Source of the DNA: Flavobacterium sandaracinum
GTDB taxonomy: Bacteria > Bacteroidota > Bacteroidia > Flavobacteriales > Flavobacteriaceae
Assembly (NCBI RefSeq): GCF_004349135.1
Contig: NZ_SMFN01000024.1
Span: 1-53,132 of the forward strand
DNA length: 53,132 nt
Reading direction: 5' to 3'
Part shown: one piece after another, positions 22,958 to 32,006 of the stretch
Layout of the letters: the number at the start of each line of letters is the position of its first letter
Position numbering within the stretch: the first letter of the stretch is position 1
Notes under the pieces: generated by a model
What the model was told of the DNA's origin: nothing
What the model saw: the letters and a program-made list of their open reading frames with translations, nothing else
Database searches by the model: none
Program-made: the position numbers and the translations under genes

Positions 22958-25410
22958 TAACCTTGATAGTCGCCTTCGCCATCATTTTGATTTTGTCTAG
23001 GTCTTTCTCTTTCGTTTTTCGGTTTGTTGAAACGATACGTAAACGATAAACTAAACTGTCTTTCTCTCCACTGCATTTCACTGTATGAATCTACAATTCC
23101 TGGAAGATTGTTTTCCATGATTCTTTTTCTAGAATTGAACACATCACTGATATTAAATGAAAGTGTTCCTTTCTCTTTCATGATGTCTTTACTAAAAGCC
23201 AAGTTTGCAGCAAGAACACCCAAACTTCTTCCTTGAGCATTATTTTGTGGACCGTTATAACTAGCATTTGTTTGCCAATCGATTTTGTATGGCAACGTGA
23301 TTTTAGAGGTTAGTCTAGTAGACCATGATGTAGCTATATTGTCAAAATTTTGAGAGATTTCATTATTGTTAAAGTCGGTATACGTGAAATCGCCTTTTGT
23401 TTCATTTCTAAAAAAATTGAAATTCCCATTTAATTTCCACCATTTGTAAGGCGAATAGTTTAAAGTAAACTCAAATCCTGTTCTGAATTCAGTAGCTAAA
23501 TTGATAGGCGAGCTAATAAGTATAGGCGTACCATTGACAAAGTCACCAGATTCTCTTCTAGCAAATTGAAACGAATCATTTGTTTTGTTTAAATATAGGG
23601 AAGTGTTGAATGTTAATTTATCCCATCTTTTGATATAACCAAAATCAATAGCATCAGTAAATGCTGGATCTAAATCAGGATTTCCAACAAAAATATTGAT
23701 ATTACTGGATAAGTTACTGAATGGATTTAAGAATCGGCCTCTAGGTCTTTGAATTCTGCGACTGTAACTTACTGAAGTGCTACTTTTATCTGAAATTTCA
23801 TAAGTGAAGAAAGCACTAGGGAAAAAATTATTGTATTTTTTAGTATTGAAATCATTCGTAGCTAATTGGTTAATTTCAATATTTGAATCTTCAAAACGCA
23901 AGCCAAAAAGGGCTGAGAATTTATTGATTTTCACACCATATTGTGTATAAAGTGCATTTACTTTTTCTTTATATTCTAATGTGTTCGTAAAGTTGTTGTT
24001 GATTACTCCGTCATTATCCACTTGGTAATCAGTTAGTAATTTTGAAAAATCACCGCGATATCCTGCTTCAAACTGACTTCCTTTACCAAATGGTAAAACA
24101 TAATCCATTTGAACTAAATTTCTACTCTGAGTTTGATCATTTCGTGTATTATCAAATGTAACCAAATTTGTTCTAGAGTCATTATCTGTAATTATAGCAT
24201 TATTGATATCATCATTAGTAGAAAAGGATCCATCAATTGACAATTTGTGTCCGTCTTTTTTGAATTTTTTTATGAAGTTAGTAGCAAATTCTACATTTTC
24301 ACTATCGCTATTTTCATTATTTACTCGATTGCGAGTGTAATCATAATTAAAACCTGAATCATAATAATCTTGAAAAACGTCATCCCTATTCTTTCCATCG
24401 CTTTTACGGTAATTAATAGAATTTGTCCATGATATGGATTTGTTTAAATACCATTCTACACCAAAATTCCCATTGTAGCCTTTATTGTTTCTTTCGTTTT
24501 CTCTGGTCTCGTAGATGTAATCTCGAGTTGTATTGTCAGCATTTAAATATCTAGAGTTGGTAAATGCATTTCCGGGATTATTACGATCATTGTAGGCTTG
24601 CGTGGTGAAAATATTAAAATTCTCTGATTTATAATTTAAAGTTCCGCTTAAACCGTGATTTTCTGGATAGCCTGTAGAGGCAATAAAGGTTCCATTTAAA
24701 CCTAAATTTTTACCTTTTTTCAAGATGATGTTTAATAGACCCCCACCACCTTCGGCATCATAACGAGCGGATGGATTGGTAATTACTTCCACTTTTTCAA
24801 TGGCATCGGCAGGTATAAGGCGTAATGCTTCCGCTATATTTATCGCATTTGATGGTTTTCCATCAATCAGTACTCTAACATTGTCATTCCCACGCAGGCT
24901 TATATTTCCCTCAACATCTACTGCAACCGAAGGAATATTATCCAAAACATCACTTACCGTTCCTCCTTTTACCATAAGGTCACTACCTACGTTGTATACT
25001 TTTTTATCCAATTTGATTTCAACGGTAGTTTTTTCAGAACGAATAATAACCTCGTTCAATTGATTTACGTCTTCCTCTAAACTAATTAAGCCTAAACTTG
25101 TATTGGATTTTAGGTTTTTTTGTTTGATTTCTTTTACTTTGAAAGATATGAATTCAATTTTTATGTCATAAACACCTGGTGTAACCTCGATATCAAATTC
25201 TCCTTTTGGATTTGTAATTCCACCCGCAATTGGTTTGGGATTATTAGGAGCCAAAAAAGTAATAGTAGCATATTCTAAAGGTTGATTGCTTATTTTTTCT
25301 ACCACTCTTCCCGAAATTTTGATTTTTGGGACTGTAGGTGCTTGTTGGGCAAAACTAAAAAGGGTATTAAAAGAGAGAACAAGAAGTAAAATAGATTTTA
25401 TTTTTTTCAT
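22957..25410 (-). CDS. TonB-receptor-like outer-membrane barrel protein (PF14905 type)
   Basis: 817 residues from the ATG at 25410; a second ATG four codons upstream (25422) is possible. Signal peptide MKKIKSILLLVLSFNTLFSF, cleaved near FAQ. Residues about 30-115 form a carboxypeptidase-regulatory-like beta domain (SGRVVEKISNQPLEYATITF). Then a plug-like domain (VSDVLDNIPSVAVDVEGNIS, IEKVEVITNPSARYDAEGGG), then a large aromatic-rich beta-barrel ending FSLSFTYRF. A charged tail of about 20 residues follows the last strand, which is unusual because barrels normally end in an aromatic residue. The substrate is unknown; no SusD partner is adjacent, so it is not a polysaccharide locus. Confidence 0.9.
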   Translation of the reverse strand: MKKIKSILLLVLSFNTLFSFAQQAPTVPKIKISGRVVEKISNQPLEYATITFLAPNNPKPIAGGITNPKGEFDIEVTPGVYDIKIEFISFKVKEIKQKNLKSNTSLGLISLEEDVNQLNEVIIRSEKTTVEIKLDKKVYNVGSDLMVKGGTVSDVLDNIPSVAVDVEGNISLRGNDNVRVLIDGKPSNAINIAEALRLIPADAIEKVEVITNPSARYDAEGGGGLLNIILKKGKNLGLNGTFIASTGYPENHGLSGTLNYKSENFNIFTTQAYNDRNNPGNAFTNSRYLNADNTTRDYIYETRENERNNKGYNGNFGVEWYLNKSISWTNSINYRKSDGKNRDDVFQDYYDSGFNYDYTRNRVNNENSDSENVEFATNFIKKFKKDGHKLSIDGSFSTNDDINNAIITDNDSRTNLVTFDNTRNDQTQSRNLVQMDYVLPFGKGSQFEAGYRGDFSKLLTDYQVDNDGVINNNFTNTLEYKEKVNALYTQYGVKINKFSALFGLRFEDSNIEINQLATNDFNTKKYNNFFPSAFFTYEISDKSSTSVSYSRRIQRPRGRFLNPFSNLSSNINIFVGNPDLDPAFTDAIDFGYIKRWDKLTFNTSLYLNKTNDSFQFARRESGDFVNGTPILISSPINLATEFRTGFEFTLNYSPYKWWKLNGNFNFFRNETKGDFTYTDFNNNEISQNFDNIATSWSTRLTSKITLPYKIDWQTNASYNGPQNNAQGRSLGVLAANLAFSKDIMKEKGTLSFNISDVFNSRKRIMENNLPGIVDSYSEMQWRERQFSLSFTYRFNKPKNERERPRQNQNDGEGDYQG

Positions 25411-25508
25411 TTCTATAAACATTGGTTAAACAACGTTAGACGTCAAAAGTTGATTTTTGTTTAATGCCCACTGTCATAAAAAAATGTTAAATTTAAATAA
25501 TTGAATTG

Positions 25509-25853
25509 TTACGCGATGAACTTGCTGACTTTTTCTAAATCTCGTCCTATAATTGCCTTGTTTCCCTTGACTACAATAGGTCTTTCAATTAGAATTGGAT
25601 TCGATATCATGGCTAGAATAACTTGTTTGTCATCTAACTTTTGATCTTTATAATTTTCGATCCAAATTTTTTCTTTTTGTCGTACTAAATCAAAAGGTTT
25701 TATGTTTAGTTTTTCAATAATGGTAGACAGTTCTTCAAATGAAGGTGGATGTGTTAGGTAGTGGATGACTTTATATTCTAGCTTCGAATTTTGAATAAGT
25801 GCTAAACATTGTCTGGATTTTCCGCAGCGGGAATTATGGTATATTTGTAGCAT
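25509..25853 (-). CDS. ArsC/Spx-family glutaredoxin-dependent reductase-like protein
   Basis: 114 residues. Cys10 in YHNSRCGKSR is the ArsC catalytic cysteine, and the three arginines used by E. coli plasmid ArsC have counterparts: Arg58 (LVRQKE), Arg91 (IERPIVV) and Arg104 (IGRDLE). That pattern supports arsenate reductase-type chemistry, but chromosomal YfgD-like members with the same residues often have no link to arsenic, and no ars genes are nearby. It lies 86 bp upstream of the barrel protein gene on the same strand. Confidence 0.85.
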   Translation of the reverse strand: MLQIYHNSRCGKSRQCLALIQNSKLEYKVIHYLTHPPSFEELSTIIEKLNIKPFDLVRQKEKIWIENYKDQKLDDKQVILAMISNPILIERPIVVKGNKAIIGRDLEKVSKFIA

Positions 25854-25958
25854 GTAAACTTATATTTTGTTTGTTACGGTTTTTAAAACAAGGAACTGTA
25901 TCCTGTAACAAAAATAAGGTTTGTTAAACTAATCAGGTATATAATTAAAGTAAAATTC

Positions 25959-26870
25959 ATGTTTATAGAACAAGGTGTAAAGTCAGAAAATAGATTTTGG
26001 AAGTATATTTGGGGTTCGGTATTACTCGTTTTAGCTTCACTAATAGGTCAGATGCTATTTGTTGCGGCTTTGTTTTATGAAACATTCACCAATGGCACAT
26101 CATACCCAACAAATAATGAGGCATTAATGAGGTTTTTTGAGCCTAATGTAACCTTATTTTTGATATTGATTTCATTTGTTTTTATTATGCTAGGAGTTGT
26201 TTTAGTAGTACGACATTTACATAATCAAACGCTACTATCTGTAACTACTACTAGAAGTAACGTGGACTGGAATCGAATCTTTTTTTCTTTTTCACTTTGG
26301 TCTGCGATTACAATAGTCACAACGTTGTCTTTTTATTTTTATGAACCCAACGACTTTGTAATCAATTTTAAACCAATTCCTTTTGTAATTCTTGTTATTA
26401 TTGGAACGCTACTTATTCCAGTACAAACCAGTTCTGAAGAATATATTTTCAGAGGATATTTGATGCAGGGTTTTGCTAATTTGTCTAAAAACAAATGGTT
26501 TCCTCTTCTCATGACTTCGCTTATTTTTGGTGGGATGCATATCTTTAATCCTGAAGTGGATAAAATTGGCTACATTATATTGGTTTATTATATCGGAACA
26601 GGCTTGTTTCTGGGGATTATTACGCTTATGGATGAGGGATTGGAGCTCGCCTTAGGGTTTCACGCTGCTAATAATTTGGTTGGCGCTTTACTCGTCACTT
26701 CGGATTGGTCTGCCTTCCAGACACATTCTATTTTTAAAGATGTTTCAGACCCTTCAGCAGGTTTTGATGTTATTCTTCCGGTAATTATTATTTACCCGAT
26801 ACTTTTATTTATCTTTAGTAAAAAATACAACTGGACCAACTGGAAAGAAAAATTAACAGGAAAAATTTAG
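25959..26870 (+). CDS. CPBP-family intramembrane metalloprotease
   Basis: 303 residues with about eight hydrophobic segments. All three CPBP/Abi motifs are present: Glu160-Glu161 and Arg165 (SSEEYIFRG), His194 (FGGMH) and His235 with Asn239 (GFHAANN). These form the glutamate/histidine active site in the membrane, as in Rce1-type CAAX proteases. Bacterial roles are diverse (bacteriocin immunity, membrane protein processing) and not predictable here. menE follows 39 bp downstream on the same strand, possibly in one transcript. No bacteriocin-like gene is adjacent. Confidence 0.9.
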   Translation: MFIEQGVKSENRFWKYIWGSVLLVLASLIGQMLFVAALFYETFTNGTSYPTNNEALMRFFEPNVTLFLILISFVFIMLGVVLVVRHLHNQTLLSVTTTRSNVDWNRIFFSFSLWSAITIVTTLSFYFYEPNDFVINFKPIPFVILVIIGTLLIPVQTSSEEYIFRGYLMQGFANLSKNKWFPLLMTSLIFGGMHIFNPEVDKIGYIILVYYIGTGLFLGIITLMDEGLELALGFHAANNLVGALLVTSDWSAFQTHSIFKDVSDPSAGFDVILPVIIIYPILLFIFSKKYNWTNWKEKLTGKI

Positions 26871-26909
26871 TATGTTTATTTTTTCAATATCTTAATAAAT
26901 TACGTAACC

Positions 26910-27959
26910 ATGATCAATACTATAACCTATAATAATGTCCATAATTTATTTAAATTGAATGGATTTCACTTGAACCGAAATGATTTATGCCGAGTAGCTT
27001 ATAGCTTTATCAAAGAAGGGGAGGAGTTCGAAAAAGCAGTTGGTGATTTTATTCTTGATTGGTTTGATGCTAAGTCCTATCTGGAAATGACTACTTCTGG
27101 AACAACAGGAACGCCTAAACTAATCCGAATTGAAAAGCAGGCAATGGTCAATTCAGCGATAGCAACGGGAGATTTTTTCGGTTTAAAACCAGGAGATAAA
27201 GCACTACACTGTTTACCTACGAAATACATCGCTGGAAAAATGATGTTTGTAAGAAGCTTTATTTTAGGTCTCGATATTGATTTTGTAGCACCAAGTGCAC
27301 ATCCTTTGCAAGATAATGATTCTAAATATGATTTTGTTGCTATGGTCCCTTTGCAAGCTCAAAATTCTTTATCGGAATTAGAAAACGTAAAAACAGTAAT
27401 CATTGGTGGTGCAAGAATGAATGATGTACTAGAAAAAGGACTTTCAAAGCTGAAAACAAAAGTGTACGAAACGTATGGTATGACTGAAACAATAACTCAT
27501 ATCGCTGCAAAGCAAATAGGAGAAGAAGCTTTTTCAGTTTTGCCAAATATAAAAATTGCCATTGATGATCGAAATTGCCTTATAATTGATGCTCCTGAAA
27601 TTTCAAAAGGTTCTATTGTAACCAATGATCTTGTAGCCTTAATTGGAGAGAGTCAGTTTTTGTTTTTAGGACGAATGGATAATATAATAAACAGTGGAGG
27701 AATCAAATTGATACCAGAGAAAATTGAAGCTAAATTATCCCACAAGATTCATACTAGATTTTTTGTCACGGGAATTCAAGACACTGATTTAGGTGAGAAA
27801 TTAGCTTTAATAATAGAGGGTGAAGAGCAAGTTCTAGAAGATACAATTTTTGAAGATTTAGATAAATATGAAAAACCCAAAGAAATTTTTTATGTTGCAA
27901 AATTTACAGAAACTGAAAATGGAAAAATAAAACGCAAAGAAATCGTAGAGGGTATTTAA
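26910..27959 (+). CDS. menE: AMP-dependent ligase, short o-succinylbenzoate-CoA ligase type
   Basis: 349 residues, shorter than typical acyl-CoA ligases (about 450-500) but fitting the compact MenE of this phylum. P-loop TSGTTGTPK at 62-70, YETYGMTET adenylate motif, GRMDNIINSGGIKL hinge, and the catalytic Lys339 in NGKIKRKE. MenE converts o-succinylbenzoate to its CoA ester in menaquinone synthesis. No other men gene is in the window, so the substrate is assigned by size and resemblance. An AACTACTT-AAGTAGTT palindrome follows the stop codon (27963-27978). Confidence 0.8.
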   Translation: MINTITYNNVHNLFKLNGFHLNRNDLCRVAYSFIKEGEEFEKAVGDFILDWFDAKSYLEMTTSGTTGTPKLIRIEKQAMVNSAIATGDFFGLKPGDKALHCLPTKYIAGKMMFVRSFILGLDIDFVAPSAHPLQDNDSKYDFVAMVPLQAQNSLSELENVKTVIIGGARMNDVLEKGLSKLKTKVYETYGMTETITHIAAKQIGEEAFSVLPNIKIAIDDRNCLIIDAPEISKGSIVTNDLVALIGESQFLFLGRMDNIINSGGIKLIPEKIEAKLSHKIHTRFFVTGIQDTDLGEKLALIIEGEEQVLEDTIFEDLDKYEKPKEIFYVAKFTETENGKIKRKEIVEGI

Positions 27960-28191
27960 AAAAACTACTTAAGTAGTTGGACTTATTTATTGCCGTACTA
28001 TAAAAGGAGTGAAATACTATTCAACATAAAAAGTCATGTAAGCATTAAACCTTAAATGACCTTATTATTGCTTAAGTTATCATTCTTACACAAATGAAAC
28101 TTCAATGACTTATATGGTAAAAAAAAATACGTCATTGTTTTATACTTATTACTTATTTCATTATTTGTAGAAAAAAAGCATCTTTATTTTA

Positions 28192-28225
28192 ACATGCTCC
28201 AAAAAGTTAGACACTATTTGGGGCA
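28192..28225. repeat. Imperfect inverted repeat resembling an IS terminal sequence
   Basis: ATGCTCCAAA and TTTGGGGCAT flank AAGTTAGACACTA. The string CTCCAAAAAGTTAGACAC looks like the tips of some IS3-type elements. No transposase is present. It supplies the last codons and stop of the minus-strand barrel gene and is followed by a T-rich tract. Confidence 0.4.
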
Positions 28226-28878
28226 TTTTTTTTTGGTTTTAAAAAGCTAGTTAAAAAACGGTAATTTAGTTTGAATCCAAGACTATTTTCAGCATGGCCA
28301 TGAGCTAAAAATTGAGTTAAATTCATAGATATACCTATTTTATTTATTTTTGGATTAATAACAAAATACCTGCCCAGATACAGATCCGAACACAAACCGA
28401 ACTGCTGATCACTTGCATATTCTGACACAAAACCCAGCCCAATCTTTGGATTTTCATCTGAAAGCGCATAACCGATACCCGTTTCTACACCCCAAAACCA
28501 ATGCGAGTTCATATTAAATTGAATGTTGGGTTTGAGGCAAAATAGACTGAAATTATTGTGACTGGCTCTTTCTGCGAGCGTACTTTCGGCGGTTAGTATT
28601 CGTGTATTATTTTTAATGAATCGGTAATCATAGTCAAAACGAATGCCTAGTTCTACTTTTCGGGAAACTATTTTTCCAACTCTAGCGTTTATGCCAATAC
28701 CCAACCTGTGGGTTCTATACATTTCTATATGTACTGGTAAGGAAGCGTTGATTCCAGATTCAAAATAAACAGATTTCCTTTCATTTGTAGCCTTGGATGG
28801 CTCTCCACTAGTTTGGGCAACGATAAACTGACCAAGTAGTAGTGCAGTAGCAAGTAGTAAAACCGAAATCTTTTTCAT
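28207..28878 (-). CDS. Small outer-membrane beta-barrel protein, unknown
   Basis: 223 residues with a clear signal peptide (MKKISVLLLATALLLGQFIV, cut after A21). The rest shows alternating hydrophobic/polar strands such as LGIGINARVGKIVSRKVELG and an internal penultimate strand SLGFKLNYRF, typical of 8- to 10-stranded porin-like barrels. I do not recognise a specific family. The last seven or so residues (KKNAPNSV) and the stop codon are encoded by the IS-end-like repeat, so the original C-terminus may have been changed by an insertion/excision event. Confidence 0.7.
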   Translation of the reverse strand: MKKISVLLLATALLLGQFIVAQTSGEPSKATNERKSVYFESGINASLPVHIEMYRTHRLGIGINARVGKIVSRKVELGIRFDYDYRFIKNNTRILTAESTLAERASHNNFSLFCLKPNIQFNMNSHWFWGVETGIGYALSDENPKIGLGFVSEYASDQQFGLCSDLYLGRYFVINPKINKIGISMNLTQFLAHGHAENSLGFKLNYRFLTSFLKPKKNAPNSV

Positions 28879-28940
28879 TTGTCTCTAATTTTAAATTATT
28901 AAAATGAATTAGGTTAAGATTTTTTGGGCTTAATATAATA

Positions 28941-28984
28941 AGAAAAGCTGTTCTGCAAGTACTATACGTAAATTGCAGAACAGC
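28941..28984 (-). terminator. Terminator after the carboxylase gene
   Basis: Perfect 12-bp stem GCTGTTCTGCAA (28947-28958) with its complement (28973-28984), loop of 14 nt, then TTTTCTTATT on the minus strand. It lies 44 bp past the carboxylase stop. Confidence 0.85.
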
Positions 28985-29027
28985 CAAAAATGTACAAAAT
29001 AATTACATAAGTACTTGAAAATCAGTA

Positions 29028-30656
29028 TTAAACTTGAATAACGCCCAAATTAAATTTCTTTTCGATAGGAGCGTGGTTTGCCGCTTCAATACCCATTGAA
29101 ATCCATGTACGCGTATCTAAAGGATCGATTATGGCGTCCGTCCACAATCTGGAAGCAGCATAATAAGGGGAAACTTGTTCGTCATATCGGGCCTTTATTT
29201 TGTCAAAAAGTGCTTTTTCTTTTTCTTCATCTACTAATTCTCCTTTTGCTTTAAGTGAAGAAGCTTCAATTTGTGCCAATACTTTTGCCGCTTGAGTTCC
29301 ACCCATAACCGCGAGTTCTGCACTTGGCCACGCAAAAATTAATCTTGGGTCATACGCTTTGCCGCACATGGCATAATTTCCAGCACCATAGGAATTTCCA
29401 ACAATCACAGTGAATTTTGGAACAACTGAATTACTAACGGCGTTGACCATCTTTGCACCATCTTTTATAATTCCGCCATGTTCGGATTTAGATCCTACCA
29501 TGAAACCGGTAACATCTTGAACAAAGACCAAAGGAATTTTCTTTTGGTTGCAATTGGCAATAAAACGTGTGGCTTTATCCGCTGAATCGGAATAAATTAC
29601 ACCACCAAACTGCATTTCACCATTCTTTGTTTTTACCACTTTTCGTTGATTAGCCACAATTCCTACTGCCCAACCATCAATCCTGGCATAACCAGTGATG
29701 ATTGTTTGTCCGTAGCCGTCTTTATACGCTTCAAATTCAGAATTATCAACCAGACGATTGATTATTTCCATCATATCGTATTGTTCATTTCTGGCTTTTG
29801 GCAAAACACCATAGATTTCTTTTTCGTCTAATGCTGGTTTTTCCGCTTTAATTCGGCTGTACCCTGCTTTATCAAAATCGCCTATTTTGTCTACAATATT
29901 TTTTATTTTATCTAAGGCATCTTTATCATCTTTGGCTTTATAGTCCGTCACGCCCGAAATTTCACAGTGCGTAGTTGCGCCACCTAGTGTTTCGTTATCG
30001 ATGCTTTCACCAATAGCAGCTTTTACTAAATAGCTTCCAGCTAGAAAAATACTTCCTGTTTTTTCAACAATCAAAGCTTCGTCGCTCATAATAGGTAAAT
30101 AGGCACCACCGGCAACGCAGCTTCCCATCACGGCAGCAATTTGGGTGATTCCCATACTGCTCATTTGGGCATTGTTTCTGAAGATGCGACCAAAGTGTTC
30201 CTTATCTGGAAAAATTTCATCTTGCAAAGGCAAATAAACGCCTGCACTATCCACTAAATAGATAATTGGCAAACGATTTTCCATTGCAATTTCCTGTGCA
30301 CGTAGATTTTTTTTGGCAGTGATAGGAAACCATGCACCTGCTTTTACAGTAGCATCATTGGCCACCACAATACATTGTTTTCCTCTAATATATCCAATTT
30401 TAACTACTACCCCTCCTGAAGGGCATCCTCCATGTTCAGCGTACATTCCTTCTCCAACAAAAGCTCCAATTTCTATACATTTTGCCTTTGGATCCAATAA
30501 ATAATCGATGCGTTCGCGTGCAGTCATTTTGCCTTCTCCATGTAATTTTTGGATGCGTTTTTCACCGCCTCCCATTTTAACTACGCTCAATTTTTGACGC
30601 AAAGCAGAAAGTAAAAGTTTATTGTGGTCTTCGTTTTTGTTGAAGTTTAAATCCAT
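29028..30656 (-). CDS. Acyl-CoA carboxylase beta subunit, methylcrotonyl-CoA type
   Basis: 542 residues, carboxyltransferase with two crotonase-like halves. Motifs: GGCPSGGVVVKIGYIRGKQC, GSCVAGGAYLPIMSDE in the N half, and FVQDVTGFMVGSKSEHGGII plus AVMGGTQAAKVLA in the C half. The last two favour methylcrotonyl-CoA carboxylase (leucine degradation) over propionyl-CoA carboxylase. It works with a separate biotin-carrying alpha subunit, not found in this window. Monocistronic, between lpxD and a barrel protein gene, with its own terminator. Confidence 0.9.
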   Translation of the reverse strand: MDLNFNKNEDHNKLLLSALRQKLSVVKMGGGEKRIQKLHGEGKMTARERIDYLLDPKAKCIEIGAFVGEGMYAEHGGCPSGGVVVKIGYIRGKQCIVVANDATVKAGAWFPITAKKNLRAQEIAMENRLPIIYLVDSAGVYLPLQDEIFPDKEHFGRIFRNNAQMSSMGITQIAAVMGSCVAGGAYLPIMSDEALIVEKTGSIFLAGSYLVKAAIGESIDNETLGGATTHCEISGVTDYKAKDDKDALDKIKNIVDKIGDFDKAGYSRIKAEKPALDEKEIYGVLPKARNEQYDMMEIINRLVDNSEFEAYKDGYGQTIITGYARIDGWAVGIVANQRKVVKTKNGEMQFGGVIYSDSADKATRFIANCNQKKIPLVFVQDVTGFMVGSKSEHGGIIKDGAKMVNAVSNSVVPKFTVIVGNSYGAGNYAMCGKAYDPRLIFAWPSAELAVMGGTQAAKVLAQIEASSLKAKGELVDEEKEKALFDKIKARYDEQVSPYYAASRLWTDAIIDPLDTRTWISMGIEAANHAPIEKKFNLGVIQV

Positions 30657-30766
30657 GATGAAATTGTGTTAATAAATGTTTGCGCTAAAATACAAAATCC
30701 AATGAAATAAATTTTACTATTTTGTGGGTTTAGAGAGGAAATCGAATATTTGTTTACTATTAAAAC

Positions 30767-30797
30767 AAAAAAACAGAAGCTAACTTCTGTTTTTTTA
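30767..30797. terminator. Bidirectional terminator after lpxD
   Basis: Stem AAACAGAAG (30771-30779) with CTTCTGTTT (30784-30792), CTAA loop, A-tract on one side and T-tract on the other. Confidence 0.85.
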
Positions 30798-30821
30798 TGA
30801 ATTTAATAAAAAAGTACCTAT

Positions 30822-31820
30822 TTATTTTTTAGACTCATTTACAAGTCTTTTCAAAATTGCCCATTGTTTCAATGCATCACGAGCTTCTACAGCTGGATAA
30901 CCTAACATGGTTTTTCCGGCAGGAATATCTCCTGTTACACCAGAACCAGCTCCTACAATGGCTCCATCGCCAATAGTTGTGTGGTCTTTTATGGAAGCGC
31001 TTCCGCCTATAATCACACCGTTTCCTAGTGTTACTGAACCAGCAAGACCGCTATTTCCAGCCATAATACAAAATTTACCTAATTTGCTGTTATGGCCTAT
31101 TTGGACTAAATTATCAATTTTGCAACCATCTCCTAAAATGGTAGAGCTAAATTTCCCTCTGTCAACGCAAGAATTGGCCCCAATTTCTACATTGTTGCCA
31201 ATAATAACATTACCAATTTGTGGAATTTTTACCAAGCCTCGCTGTGGATCCGGTCGAAAACCAAAACCATCGGCACCGATAGTGGCATTAGGATGTATGA
31301 TACAATCATTCCCAATATGACATCGTTCCCGAATAACAGTTCCTGACCAAATTACAGTGTTTTTCCCCACTGTAGAATCATCAAGAATGGTAACATTGGG
31401 ATAAATTGTTGTGTTGTCGCCCAAAACCACATTTGGTCCTATATAACAGCCCGCTCCAATTCTTGCTCCATTGCAAATAGTTGCTGTGAGATCTATCACT
31501 GCGGTTGGATGGATGTCAATATTAAATAAAGGCGCTGGAGGTGCAAAAAGTTCTAAAACTTGTGACATTGCTAAATCAGCATTTTTAACTTTTATAAAAG
31601 CCCTGTTTTCTCCTGGTTCTATTGCAATATCCTCATTGACAACTGCAACACTAGCTTTAGATGTTGCCCAAAATTTTTCGTATTTTTTGTTTCCAATAAA
31701 TGAAATTTCAGTAGCACCAGCCATTTCTAATTGTTCTGGAGCGGTAATGTTTTCAGAGGTATTCCCGACAATATTCCCTTGTAGAATCTTATTTATTTCT
31801 TGTATTGTAAAGGATTTCAT
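30822..31820 (-). CDS. lpxD: UDP-3-O-acylglucosamine N-acyltransferase (LpxD)
   Basis: Third step of lipid A synthesis, adding the N-linked acyl chain from acyl-ACP. 332 residues. N-terminal uridine-binding domain (about 1-100), then a left-handed beta-helix of hexapeptide repeats (105-300) and a C-terminal helix. His243 in DNLVQIGHN aligns with catalytic His239 of E. coli LpxD. In this phylum one lpxD usually sits with lpxC-fabZ and lpxA; this one stands alone between the carboxylase and pldA, so it may be a second paralogue with different acyl preference (inference). Confidence 0.93.
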   Translation of the reverse strand: MKSFTIQEINKILQGNIVGNTSENITAPEQLEMAGATEISFIGNKKYEKFWATSKASVAVVNEDIAIEPGENRAFIKVKNADLAMSQVLELFAPPAPLFNIDIHPTAVIDLTATICNGARIGAGCYIGPNVVLGDNTTIYPNVTILDDSTVGKNTVIWSGTVIRERCHIGNDCIIHPNATIGADGFGFRPDPQRGLVKIPQIGNVIIGNNVEIGANSCVDRGKFSSTILGDGCKIDNLVQIGHNSKLGKFCIMAGNSGLAGSVTLGNGVIIGGSASIKDHTTIGDGAIVGAGSGVTGDIPAGKTMLGYPAVEARDALKQWAILKRLVNESKK

Positions 31821-31974
31821 TAGGTATAAATTTGGTTTTGGTATTTAATAATTTTCAAATAAAAGAATTTAGGTCTAATATTCCTAATCCTACTGCTTTC
31901 TTTAAAAAAAAAAGACAGTTTTAGCAGTAGAAATTATCAACTTAATTCTACAACGTAAAACAAACCTCAAAGCG

Positions 31975-31982
31975 TATATTTG
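31975..31982 (+). promoter_or_regulatory. Probable -7 box for pldA
   Basis: TATATTTG matches TAnnTTTG and lies 24 bp before the pldA ATG; no good -33 TTG is visible. Confidence 0.45.
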
Positions 31983-32006
31983 CAAAGTATTAATTTTATT
32001 GCCCTT

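Noticed and set aside
25509..25853. Arsenic resistance locus
   Set aside because: Only an ArsC-fold gene is present; no arsR, arsB/acr3 or other ars genes lie nearby.
27963..27978. Palindrome AACTACTTAAGTAGTT after menE as a terminator or operator
   Set aside because: No T-tract and no loop; too little to assign a role.
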